Assembly: GCA_902478455.1 (NCBI GenBank)
Contig: CABSLJ010000049.1
Location: 1-14,841 of the forward strand
Source: an uncultured Oscillospiraceae bacterium
GTDB lineage: Bacteria > Bacillota > Clostridia > Oscillospirales > Acutalibacteraceae
Length of the DNA: 14,841 nt
Reading direction: 5' to 3'
This document shows positions 1-5,944 of the stretch, piece by piece (the first letter of the stretch is position 1; the number at the start of each line of letters is the position of its first letter). The position numbers were made by a program, and so were the translations under genes. Under the pieces are notes generated by a model. That model was not told the DNA's origin and did not search any database. It saw only the letters and a program-made list of their open reading frames with translations.

Positions 1-49
1 ACGAGATCTAGTACGGTCTCGTGGGCTCGGAGATGTGTATAAGAGACAG
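1..49 (+). other. Untrimmed Illumina Nextera i7 adapter (not genomic)
   Basis: Bases 1-7 (ACGAGAT) are the end of the P7 primer, bases 8-15 (CTAGTACG) match the Nextera N702-type i7 index, and bases 16-49 match the complete 34-base Nextera read-2 transposase adapter ending in AGAGACAG. This is a library artefact left at a contig end. Real sequence starts at about base 50. A GTG at 21 opens an artificial frame running into nfnA, which would give a false N-terminus beginning MGSEMCIRDR. Confidence 0.98.
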
Positions 50-55
50 ATGTAC

Positions 56-61
56 TATAAT
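56..61 (+). promoter_or_regulatory. Probable -10 element of the nfnAB promoter
   Basis: A perfect TATAAT lies 49 bases before the nfnA ATG. The matching -35 would fall at about 33-38, inside the adapter, so the promoter is cut by the contig end and cannot be confirmed. If real, the leader is about 43 bases long and carries an AAGGA ribosome site at 96-100. Confidence 0.5.
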
Positions 62-110
62 ACTACCGTGTGAGAATACTAGCATCAGGAAGAAAAAGGA
101 AGTGTGCAGT

Positions 111-959
111 ATGTTTCGTATTGTGGAAAAACAGGCGCTCAACCCATCCATGACGAAGATGGTGGTGGAGGCACCCTACATCGCCCGCAAGGCGCTGGCG
201 GGGCAGTTCATCATTCTGCGCGTGGACGAGCACGGCGAACGGATTCCGCTGACGGTGGCCGATTACGACCGCGAGGCCGGCACGGTGACCATCATTTACC
301 AGAAGGTCGGCAAGACGACCAAGCACCTGGATACCCTGAACGAAGGCGACTGCATTTTGGATTTCATCGGCCCTCTGGGCCGCGCCTCCGAGCTGGAGGG
401 CTACAAAAAGGTCGCGGTGATCGGCGGCGGCGCAGGCTGCGCCATCGCGTTTCCGCAGGCAAAGGCGCTGCATGAGATGGGAACGAAGGTGGATGTCATC
501 GCCGGATTCCGCAATAAGGAGCTCATCATCCTGGAGGGTGAGATGGCCGCTGTGTCGGACGAATTGATCGTCACCACCGACGACGGCTCCAACGGCAATC
601 AGGGCTTTGTGACCGACGCGCTGCGCGCAAAAATTGAGGGCGGCGCGGGCTATGATTTCGTCATCGCCATCGGACCGCTGCCGATGATGAAGGCCGTTTG
701 CAACCTGACCAAGGAGTTTGAGATCAAAACCATGGTCAGCATGAACCCGATTATGATCGACGGCACCGGCATGTGCGGCGGCTGCCGCCTGACGGTGGGC
801 GGAGAAACCAAGTTCGCCTGCGTGGACGGTCCCGACTTCGACGGTCACCTGGTCGATTTCGACGAGGCCGCCAAGAGACTGCGCACCTACAAGCCCGAGG
901 AAGAGGAAGCCTCCCGTGAGGAAGACTGCAGACTGATGAGAGGTGTAGAAAATGCCTAA
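111..959 (+). CDS. nfnA: NfnA: small FAD/[2Fe-2S] subunit of electron-bifurcating NADH-dependent ferredoxin:NADP+ oxidoreductase
   Basis: 282 residues from the ATG at 111, which has AAGGA 10 bases upstream; the longer frame from GTG 21 is adapter-derived and is rejected. The order is an N-terminal FNR-type FAD barrel (RIPLT at residues 44-48), an NAD-binding fold (GGGAGCA at about 105-111), then an iron-sulfur tail with D217, C222, C225 and C237 in DGTGMCGGC...ACVDGP, the pattern of NfnA and dihydroorotate dehydrogenase electron-transfer subunits. In characterised NfnAB the small subunit takes NADH/NAD+ and a [2Fe-2S] cluster, with one Asp ligand among Cys; D217 is the candidate here. Partnership with NfnB downstream (8-base overlap) separates it from PyrK, whose gene sits beside pyrD. 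The complex is cytosolic and couples NADPH oxidation to reduction of NAD+ and ferredoxin, or the reverse. The C-terminal 25 residues are Glu/Arg-rich and look variable. Confidence 0.92.
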   Translation: MFRIVEKQALNPSMTKMVVEAPYIARKALAGQFIILRVDEHGERIPLTVADYDREAGTVTIIYQKVGKTTKHLDTLNEGDCILDFIGPLGRASELEGYKKVAVIGGGAGCAIAFPQAKALHEMGTKVDVIAGFRNKELIILEGEMAAVSDELIVTTDDGSNGNQGFVTDALRAKIEGGAGYDFVIAIGPLPMMKAVCNLTKEFEIKTMVSMNPIMIDGTGMCGGCRLTVGGETKFACVDGPDFDGHLVDFDEAAKRLRTYKPEEEEASREEDCRLMRGVENA

Positions 960-2343
960 CATGACGCCGAAAAAAACACCCATGCCGGAGCAGGCTCCGG
1001 ACGTGAGAAATAAAAACTTTGAAGAGGTCGCCCTCGGTTATACCGATGAGATGGCCAAGGAGGAGGCGCTGCGCTGCCTCCACTGCAAGAATAAGCCCTG
1101 CGTGTCCGGCTGCCCGGTGGGCGTGCGCATCCCGGATTTCATCAAGTGCGTGGCCGAGGGGAACCTCGAAGAGGCGTACAACGTCATCACTGGAACCAAT
1201 TCCCTGCCGGCCGTCTGCGGACGCGTCTGCCCGCAGGAAAGCCAGTGCGAATCGAAATGCGTCCGCGGCATCAAGGGCGAACCGGTCGGCATCGGCCGTC
1301 TGGAGCGCTATGTGGCCGACTGGTTCATGCGCAATCGCGAAAAAAAGGCCGAACCGGTCCCGTCCAACGGTCACAAGGTGGCCATCCTCGGCGCGGGTCC
1401 CGCGGGCCTCACCTGCGCGGGCGACCTCGCCAAGCTGGGCTATGAGGTCACCATATACGAAGCCTTCCACACCGCCGGCGGCGTGCTGATGTACGGCATC
1501 CCCGAGTTTCGTCTGCCCAAGAACATCGTGCAGAAGGAGGTCGAAGGCCTCAAAAAACTGGGCGTCAGGATCGAGACCAACATGGTCATCGGCAAGGTGC
1601 TTTCGGTCGACGAACTCTTTGAAATGGGCTATGAGGCCGTCTTTGTGGGCACCGGCGCGGGCCTGCCCAACTTTATGAAGATTCCGGGGGAAAGCCTCAT
1701 CGGCGTGTATTCGGCCAATGAGTTTTTGACCCGCATCAATCTGATGAAGGCCTACCTGCACGATTATGACACGCCCATCGTCCAACCCAGAGCGGTGGCC
1801 GTGGTCGGCGGCGGCAACGTCGCCATGGACGCCGCGCGCTGCGCCAAGCGTCTGGGCGCGGAGAAGGTATACATCGTCTACCGCCGCTCGGAAGAGGAGA
1901 TGCCTGCCCGTCTGGAGGAAATCCACCACGCCAAGGAGGAGGGCATCGAGTTCCGTCTGCTGCAGAACCCTGTCGCCATTCATGGGGATGAAAACGGCAA
2001 GGTGCAGAAGATCGAATGCGTCGAGATGGAGCTCGGCGAGCCGGACGCCTCCGGCAGACGCCGTCCGGTTGAGAAGAAGGACTCCAACTTCACGCTGGAC
2101 GTTGACTGTGTGGTCATCGCCATCGGCAACTCGCCCAATCCGCTGGTCCATTCCACCACGCCCGGCCTGGACACCAACCGCAAGGGCTGCCTGATTGTGG
2201 AGGAGGGGAGTCTCAAGACCACGAGGGAAGGGGTCTATGCCGGCGGAGACGCCGTCACCGGCGCGGCGACGGTCATCCTCGCGATGGGCGCGGGCAAGGA
2301 AGCCGCCGCGGAGATTGACAATTACATCAAGAGCAAAGCGTAA
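952..2343 (+). CDS. nfnB: NfnB: large bifurcating-FAD subunit of NADH-dependent ferredoxin:NADP+ oxidoreductase (GltD-like)
   Basis: 463 residues. The ATG overlaps the nfnA stop by 8 bases, so translation is coupled. The N-terminal domain has two cysteine sets for two [4Fe-4S] clusters: C42, C45, C50, C54 and C89, C93, C99, C103. A first dinucleotide fold for FAD follows (GAGPAG, 147-152), then a second for NADP(H) (GGGNVAMDAAR from 286), then the C-terminal GGDAVTGAATVILAMGAGK FAD-closing motif. This is the layout of glutamate synthase small subunits (GltD). The adjacent nfnA and the absence of a glutamate synthase large subunit point to NfnB instead; automatic annotation often writes NADPH-dependent glutamate synthase for this family. 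In NfnAB this subunit holds the bifurcating FAD and reduces ferredoxin through its [4Fe-4S] clusters. In a fermenting anaerobe it balances NADPH, NADH and reduced ferredoxin. Confidence 0.93.
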   Translation: MPNMTPKKTPMPEQAPDVRNKNFEEVALGYTDEMAKEEALRCLHCKNKPCVSGCPVGVRIPDFIKCVAEGNLEEAYNVITGTNSLPAVCGRVCPQESQCESKCVRGIKGEPVGIGRLERYVADWFMRNREKKAEPVPSNGHKVAILGAGPAGLTCAGDLAKLGYEVTIYEAFHTAGGVLMYGIPEFRLPKNIVQKEVEGLKKLGVRIETNMVIGKVLSVDELFEMGYEAVFVGTGAGLPNFMKIPGESLIGVYSANEFLTRINLMKAYLHDYDTPIVQPRAVAVVGGGNVAMDAARCAKRLGAEKVYIVYRRSEEEMPARLEEIHHAKEEGIEFRLLQNPVAIHGDENGKVQKIECVEMELGEPDASGRRRPVEKKDSNFTLDVDCVVIAIGNSPNPLVHSTTPGLDTNRKGCLIVEEGSLKTTREGVYAGGDAVTGAATVILAMGAGKEAAAEIDNYIKSKA

Positions 2344-2358
2344 GCATTGCGCAATGGA

Positions 2359-2390
2359 AACAACGCCCGGCTGCATGGCCGGGCGTTGTT
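2359..2390. terminator. Hairpin terminator between convergent nfnB and the XRE/membrane gene pair
   Basis: A 13-base-pair perfect stem (AACAACGCCCGGC paired with GCCGGGCGTTGTT) with loop TGCATG begins 15 bases after the nfnB stop and ends 14 bases before the stop of the opposing gene. The U tract is weak (GTTGTTGTG), but placement and stem strength suit a shared, bidirectional terminator. Confidence 0.75.
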
Positions 2391-2404
2391 GTGTTCAGGG
2401 CACG

Positions 2405-2863
2405 TTATGAAATACGGCTAAACAACCAATAGGCTCCGAGCTTGAGAAAAATTGCAAGGACCAGGACGCTGACCGCTGTATAGAAGGCGGCCATATGAAA
2501 CAGGGAAGCGGTCAGCGTAATCAAAAGCAAACACAGAAGAAGAACGTCCAGGACAATGCCGCCGCTTTTGCTGTGGAGATATTGATTTCTTTCATCCTGT
2601 TCCGACCGCATCTGCTCTTTGAGCAGCATGCGGTTCTTTAACAGCTTGTTATTGTGAATGATTCTGCTGAGAATATAGGCCAGTCCGCCAAAGAAAATGA
2701 GATCGCTGATGACGTTGGCCAAGCGGCTCATGACCCGGGAATCTCCGCCGCCGAGCTCCACAACCACCACCATGTAAACCAGCATACAGAGAATCGTCAG
2801 CCAAAGGACGCGGATGCGCCACCTGATCTTTTCGGTATAGGTCAACTGCCTAAAACGCTTCAT
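2405..2863 (-). CDS. Small four-helix membrane protein paired with an XRE regulator
   Basis: 152 residues from the ATG at 2863, which has GGAGG 9 bases upstream; a longer frame starting at 2938 lacks this site and lies inside the regulator gene. The start overlaps the end of the XRE gene by 14 bases, so the two are translationally coupled. Predicted membrane segments lie at about residues 18-37, 50-68, 102-121 and 124-147. Between the second and third is a charged loop with a DER motif (90-92) before YLHSKS. This layout (two helices, a basic/acidic loop with a DER-like motif, two helices) recalls small DUF2178-type membrane proteins found beside short XRE regulators in Firmicutes, but I do not recognise the exact family. 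The function is unknown. By eye the gene is more AT-rich than its neighbours, which suggests an accessory origin. Confidence 0.8.
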   Translation of the reverse strand: MKRFRQLTYTEKIRWRIRVLWLTILCMLVYMVVVVELGGGDSRVMSRLANVISDLIFFGGLAYILSRIIHNNKLLKNRMLLKEQMRSEQDERNQYLHSKSGGIVLDVLLLCLLLITLTASLFHMAAFYTAVSVLVLAIFLKLGAYWLFSRIS

Positions 2864-3080
2864 ATTTTTGATCCTCCAATCGCACGTTTTCTTCCAGACA
2901 GCACAGCTCCTCGACCGTTGTATCAAAGATTCTGGCAAGCCGGTAGGCGAGCATCAGGGAGGGGTTGTACTGATCCTTTTCAATGGAAATAATGGTCCTG
3001 GCGGAGACGTGAACCAAATCGGCCAGCTGCGTCTGCGTCAGACCGGAAGCGTTGCGCAGCTCCTTGAGTTTTGTTTTCAT
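2850..3080 (-). CDS. Short XRE-family transcriptional regulator
   Basis: 76 residues, almost entirely one helix-turn-helix domain of the Cro/CI type. LRNASGLTQTQLADLVHVS (about 8-26) forms the first helices, ARTIISIEKDQYNPSL (27-42) the recognition helix and the following turn, and the tail LARIFDTTVEELC closes the fold. The Q-L-A-D-x-V and I-S-x-I-E-K-x-x-Y-N-P-S-L pattern is that of the roughly 70-residue Firmicute regulators that control a neighbouring membrane protein gene. The ATG at 3080 has AGGAAGGT about 8 bases upstream. The promoter (3129-3157) and double palindrome (3101-3128) lie directly upstream, so autorepression is likely. There is no ligand-binding domain; an effector, if any, would have to be a partner such as the co-encoded membrane protein. 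Confidence 0.92.
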   Translation of the reverse strand: MKTKLKELRNASGLTQTQLADLVHVSARTIISIEKDQYNPSLMLAYRLARIFDTTVEELCCLEENVRLEDQKYEAF

Positions 3081-3100
3081 ATTTTACCTTCCTGAAAAGT

Positions 3101-3128
3101 GAAGTAAACTTCATGTGAAGTTTACTTC
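3101..3128. promoter_or_regulatory. Nested double palindrome: probable operator of the XRE regulator
   Basis: Two 12-base arms, GAAGTAAACTTC and GAAGTTTACTTC, are perfect inverted repeats separated by ATGT. Each arm is also a palindrome on its own (GAAGT-N2-ACTTC). The element starts immediately after the -10 box and covers the expected transcription start of the XRE gene, ending 21 bases before its ATG. Two adjacent dimer sites fit cooperative binding by the short XRE protein. It could also fold as a 12-bp hairpin in the leader RNA. Confidence 0.8.
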
Positions 3129-3157
3129 ATAATACCACATCATTTCTCAGATGGCAA
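3129..3157 (-). promoter_or_regulatory. Promoter of the XRE/membrane-protein operon
   Basis: On the minus strand, TTGCCA (3157-3152) and TATTAT (3134-3129) are separated by exactly 17 bases. The start would fall at about 3122, inside the palindromic operator. The ATG is about 42 bases further on. Confidence 0.75.
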
Positions 3158-3328
3158 GAAAAATTTGTGTTGCGTAAACCTGTTTGACACAAAACCAACT
3201 TTATAAACGGAATGCCGCAAGGAAAGCTCTTACGGTATGGAGGAGGCAAGAAAAAAGCCAAAAACTGATTTTCTTGCGCCTTGCTATTTTGTCAAAAGAG
3301 AGAGGATGAAAATAATTGGAGCATGGTA
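3158..3328. other. AT-rich intergenic spacer between divergent regulators
   Basis: No convincing gene lies between the two divergent promoters. The only structure is a 9-bp inverted repeat, GCAAGAAAA at 3246-3254 and TTTTCTTGC at 3269-3277, with a 14-base loop. It may be an old terminator or simply chance in A/T-rich sequence. Confidence 0.5.
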
Positions 3329-3357
3329 TTGACAAATACGGATTTACGATCTATCAT
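3329..3357 (+). promoter_or_regulatory. Promoter of the metal-efflux/Fe-S operon
   Basis: Consensus -35 TTGACA (3329-3334), a spacer of exactly 17 bases, and -10 TATCAT (3352-3357). Transcription would start at about 3364, giving a 28-base leader to the ArsR/SmtB gene. The operator at 3356-3375 sits on the start site. Confidence 0.85.
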
Positions 3358-3375
3358 ATGAATAGATGTTCAGAT
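3356..3375. promoter_or_regulatory. ArsR/SmtB-type operator
   Basis: The core TGAATAGATGTTCA (3359-3372) fits the family's imperfect TGAAyA-N2-TGTTCA palindrome. Flanks extend it to ATA...GAT, with 7 of 10 symmetric positions matching. It overlaps the end of the -10 box and the start site, the usual place for a SmtB/CadC-type repressor, so autoregulation by the downstream gene is likely. Confidence 0.78.
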
Positions 3376-3391
3376 GTAAGGATGTGAGAAG

Positions 3392-3754
3392 ATGGACAGA
3401 GAGCAGGAGCTGGAACGCTGTGAATACCAGTATGTCCATGAAAGCGTGGTCAAACAGCTGCTTTCCGACATGCCGCCCGATGAAACGCTCTATGACTTAG
3501 CCGAGCTTTTCAAGGTGTTTGGCGATTCCACACGCATTAAAATTCTGTATGCGTTGTTTGAGGCCGAGTTGTGCGTATGTGATATCGCTCAGCTTCTGGG
3601 GCTGACGCAGACGGCCGTTTCCCATCAGCTGCGGGTGCTCAAGACCAATAAACTGGTCAAATCCCGCAGGGAGGGCAAAAACATTTTTTATTCGCTCGCC
3701 GATGACCATGTGCGCCGCATCATCAACCAGGGAATGGAGCATGTGGAAGAGTAA
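3392..3754 (+). CDS. CadC-like ArsR/SmtB-family metal-sensing repressor
   Basis: 120 residues. ATG at 3392 with AAGGA 9 bases upstream. It is a winged helix-turn-helix with recognition region LGLTQTAVSHQLRVLKTNKLV (69-89) and a wing at SRREGKNIFYSL. Both metal sites known from this family are visible. The cysteine site has C61 and C63 in ELCVCDIA plus N-terminal C10; CadC has two N-terminal cysteines, so this site may be three-coordinate. The helix-5 site is complete: D104, H106, H117 and E120, spaced exactly as in CadC and CzrA. The protein should bind the operator at 3356-3375 and release it when Cd, Pb or Zn binds. It is the first gene of an apparent operon with the HMA protein, the P1B ATPase and smsCB. 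Assignment to CadC rather than an arsenic sensor rests on the intact helix-5 site and the downstream Zn/Cd-type pump. Confidence 0.92.
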   Translation: MDREQELERCEYQYVHESVVKQLLSDMPPDETLYDLAELFKVFGDSTRIKILYALFEAELCVCDIAQLLGLTQTAVSHQLRVLKTNKLVKSRREGKNIFYSLADDHVRRIINQGMEHVEE

Positions 3755-3799
3755 ACCGAACGGTGCGGAAATTCTATCTCGGAGAAAGGTGGTCTTTGT

Positions 3800-4018
3800 A
3801 TGAAAAAGTCGTTTCAATTGGTCGACCTCGACTGTGCCAACTGCGCGCAGAAGATGGAGGACGCCATCAAAAAGATTGATGGGGTACAGGATGCCCAGGT
3901 GAGCTTTCTGCTGCAAAAAATGACGCTGACGGCGGATGACGCCTCCTTTGACCGCGTTGTCAAGGCTGTGGTCAAAACCTGCAAAAAGATTGAGCCCGAC
4001 TGCGAAATTCTCATTTGA
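3800..4018 (+). CDS. Free-standing heavy-metal-associated (HMA) domain protein, probable metal carrier for the ATPase
   Basis: 72 residues, one ferredoxin-like HMA domain. The metal motif is D11-C12-A-N-C15. An Asp before the CxxC is typical of the Zn/Cd/Pb (ZntA/CadA) N-terminal domains, whereas copper domains usually have GMTCxxC. Two further cysteines, C61 and C68, lie near the C-terminus and could add ligands. The start has AAAGGTGG 7 bases upstream and lies 45 bases after the repressor gene. Most ZntA/CadA pumps carry this domain fused at their N-terminus. Here it is a separate polypeptide encoded directly before a pump that lacks it, so it probably acts as a detachable cytosolic metal-binding or delivery domain. 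Confidence 0.9.
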   Translation: MKKSFQLVDLDCANCAQKMEDAIKKIDGVQDAQVSFLLQKMTLTADDASFDRVVKAVVKTCKKIEPDCEILI

Positions 4019-4029
4019 CCCACAGCGCC

Positions 4030-4044
4030 CCGGGAGGCTCCCGG
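4030..4044 (+). other. Intercistronic GC hairpin between HMA and ATPase genes
   Basis: CCGGGA (4030-4035) pairs with TCCCGG (4039-4044) around the 3-base loop GGC. It lies 12 bases after the HMA stop and 10 bases before the ATPase ribosome site. There is no U tract, so it is unlikely to terminate; it may protect the upstream message or adjust relative expression. Confidence 0.5.
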
Positions 4045-4071
4045 AATCTTGAGAAAAGGGGTTCGCTTGTT

Positions 4072-5919
4072 ATGACCAAAAAGCAAAAAAAGATGCTCTT
4101 TCGCATTCTGATCAGCGGCGCGCTTTTGGCGGCGGCCTTGTTCGTCCCGCTGGAGGGCGTTTACCGCTTGTTACTTTTCCTGCTGCCCTACGGGGTGATC
4201 GGCTGGGATGTTCTCTGGAAGGCTGTGCGCAATATTTTTCATGGCCAAGTTTTTGACGAAAACTTCCTGATGACGCTCGCCACCGTCGGCGCCTTCTTTA
4301 CAGGGGAATATCCGGAGGCGGTTGTGGTCATGCTGTTTTATCAGATCGGCGAGCTCTTCCAGAGCTACGCGGTGGGAAAATCCCGTCGGTCGATCTCTTC
4401 GCTCATGGATATTCGCCCCGATTACGCCAACATGGAAAAAGACGGTAAGCTCGTCACGGTGGATCCGGACGAGGTGGCCGTCGGCGATGTCATTGTCATC
4501 AAGGCGGGGGAGAAGATTCCGCTCGACGGCGTGATTCTCGAGGGCAGCTCTTCGGTGGATACGGCGGCCCTCACGGGGGAATCCCTGCCGCGCGACGTGC
4601 AGCCTGGGGATGACGTCATTAGCGGCTGCATCAATCAGAGCGGTCTGCTGCGCGTGCAGGTGACCAAAGCATTTGGAGAATCCACCGTGGCGAAGATTCT
4701 AGACCTTGTGGAGAATTCCAGCAGCAAGAAGGCGCGCGCGGAAAATTTCATCACCCGTTTTGCCCGGTATTACACCCCGTGCGTCGTCATCGCCGCGCTG
4801 CTGCTTGCCGTGCTGCCGCCTCTGCTTTTCCAGGGCGTCTGGAGTGACTGGATCCACCGCGCGCTGATCTTCCTGGTCATTTCCTGCCCGTGCGCGCTGG
4901 TCATTTCGGTGCCGCTCAGCTTTTTCGGCGGGATCGGCGGCGCGTCCGAGTCGGGCATTCTGGTCAAGGGCGGCAACTATCTGGAGGTCCTGGCGGATAC
5001 CGAGATTGTTGTCTTTGACAAGACCGGCACCCTCACCAAGGGCGTCTTCAACGTGACCGCTGTCCATCCGGACGCCGTCTCTGAAGGGGAACTGCTGGAG
5101 CTCGCCGCCCTTGCGGAGAACTATTCCGACCATCCTATCTCCCGTTCGCTCAGGGAAGCCTACGGCAAGGAGCTTGATGCTGGCCGCATCGCCGGTGTGG
5201 AGGAACTCTCCGGCCGCGGCGTGCGCGCGATGGTGGACGGAAAAAGGGTCTGTGTCGGCAACGACAAACTGATGGAGGAGCTGGGCGTCAAATGGCACCC
5301 CTGTCATCATATCGGTACGACCGTGCATGTGGAGGTCGACGGCGTCTACGCCGGTCACATCGTGATTTCGGATGAAATCAAGCCGGACGCCGCCGAAGCG
5401 GTCTCCGCGCTGAAGACGCAGGGCGTGCGCAGGACGGTTATGCTGACGGGCGACGCCAAGCCGGTGGGCGAGGCCGTAGCCCGCGAACTGGGGCTCGACG
5501 AGGTGCACGCCGGGTTGCTCCCGGCCGGCAAGGTCGGTCAGGTGGAGCGTCTGCTCTCTCAAAAATCCCCCAGGGGGAAGCTGGCCTTTGTGGGAGACGG
5601 CATCAACGACGCGCCCGTTCTCTCCCGTGCGGACATCGGCATCGCCATGGGCGCCATGGGATCAGACGCCGCCATCGAAGCGGCGGACATCGTCCTGATG
5701 GACGATAAGCCCTCCAAAATCGCCGCGGCAATCGGCATCTCCAAAAAGACGCTGCGTATCGTCCGTCAAAATATTGTTTTCGCGCTGGCTGTCAAGGCGC
5801 TTGTGCTGGTATTGGGCGCGTTCGGTCTTGCGAATATGTGGGAAGCGGTGTTTGCCGACGTGGGCGTTTCGGTGCTCGCCATCCTCAACGCTACGCGCGC
5901 GCTCAAAAGCCCAAGATAG
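4072..5919 (+). CDS. P1B-2-type Zn2+/Cd2+/Pb2+-exporting ATPase lacking its own HMA domain
   Basis: 615 residues from the ATG at 4072, which has AAAAGGGG 10 bases upstream. The frame stays open back to a TTG at 4015 overlapping the HMA stop, but that start has no ribosome site and the extra 19 residues look non-conserved. Motifs in order: actuator TGES (168-171), transmembrane metal motif CPC (272-274), phosphorylation site D316 in DKTGTLT, HP locus (354-355), GDGIND (508-513), and D596 in the last membrane segment (FADVGVS), equivalent to the Asp that sets Zn/Cd/Pb selectivity in ZntA. About eight membrane helices are expected. The reaction is ATP-driven export of divalent soft metals from the cytosol. 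It is shorter than fused ZntA/CadA because the HMA domain is encoded by the preceding gene. The CadC-like sensor upstream supports the substrate call; it cannot be narrowed to one metal. Confidence 0.93.
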   Translation: MTKKQKKMLFRILISGALLAAALFVPLEGVYRLLLFLLPYGVIGWDVLWKAVRNIFHGQVFDENFLMTLATVGAFFTGEYPEAVVVMLFYQIGELFQSYAVGKSRRSISSLMDIRPDYANMEKDGKLVTVDPDEVAVGDVIVIKAGEKIPLDGVILEGSSSVDTAALTGESLPRDVQPGDDVISGCINQSGLLRVQVTKAFGESTVAKILDLVENSSSKKARAENFITRFARYYTPCVVIAALLLAVLPPLLFQGVWSDWIHRALIFLVISCPCALVISVPLSFFGGIGGASESGILVKGGNYLEVLADTEIVVFDKTGTLTKGVFNVTAVHPDAVSEGELLELAALAENYSDHPISRSLREAYGKELDAGRIAGVEELSGRGVRAMVDGKRVCVGNDKLMEELGVKWHPCHHIGTTVHVEVDGVYAGHIVISDEIKPDAAEAVSALKTQGVRRTVMLTGDAKPVGEAVARELGLDEVHAGLLPAGKVGQVERLLSQKSPRGKLAFVGDGINDAPVLSRADIGIAMGAMGSDAAIEAADIVLMDDKPSKIAAAIGISKKTLRIVRQNIVFALAVKALVLVLGAFGLANMWEAVFADVGVSVLAILNATRALKSPR

Positions 5920-5944
5920 CGGATGACTGAAAGAAGGAGTCTGA

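Noticed and set aside
21..110. N-terminal extension of NfnA starting at GTG 21
   Set aside because: Bases 21-49 are sequencing adapter and 50-110 is the leader with a -10 box and ribosome site; the homologous protein starts at the ATG at 111.
952..2343. Annotation as glutamate synthase small subunit (GltD)
   Set aside because: No large glutamate synthase subunit is present and the gene overlaps an NfnA-type subunit, which points to the bifurcating oxidoreductase.
751..2376. Long open frame on the minus strand opposite nfnAB (541 codons), with similar ones opposite uvrB, the DUF255 gene and the ATPase
   Set aside because: The plus-strand proteins have complete family motifs. Long antisense frames are expected in GC-rich genes with strong codon bias, and the antisense translations are rich in His, Arg and Gln with no recognisable domain.
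3184..3207. TTGACA followed by TATAAA as a further plus-strand promoter
   Set aside because: The spacing is only 12 bases, too short for sigma-A, and the TTGACA/TATCAT pair at 3329-3357 explains transcription of the downstream gene.
3237..3332. 31-codon frame (MEEARKK...IIGAWY) in the spacer before the CadC-like gene
   Set aside because: No ribosome site precedes its ATG, and its end runs into the -35 box of the next promoter. It is too short to support as a gene without homologues.
4015..4071. ATPase start at the TTG overlapping the HMA stop codon
   Set aside because: There is no ribosome site upstream of the TTG, the extra 19 residues look like translated spacer with a hairpin, and the ATG at 4072 has a good ribosome site.
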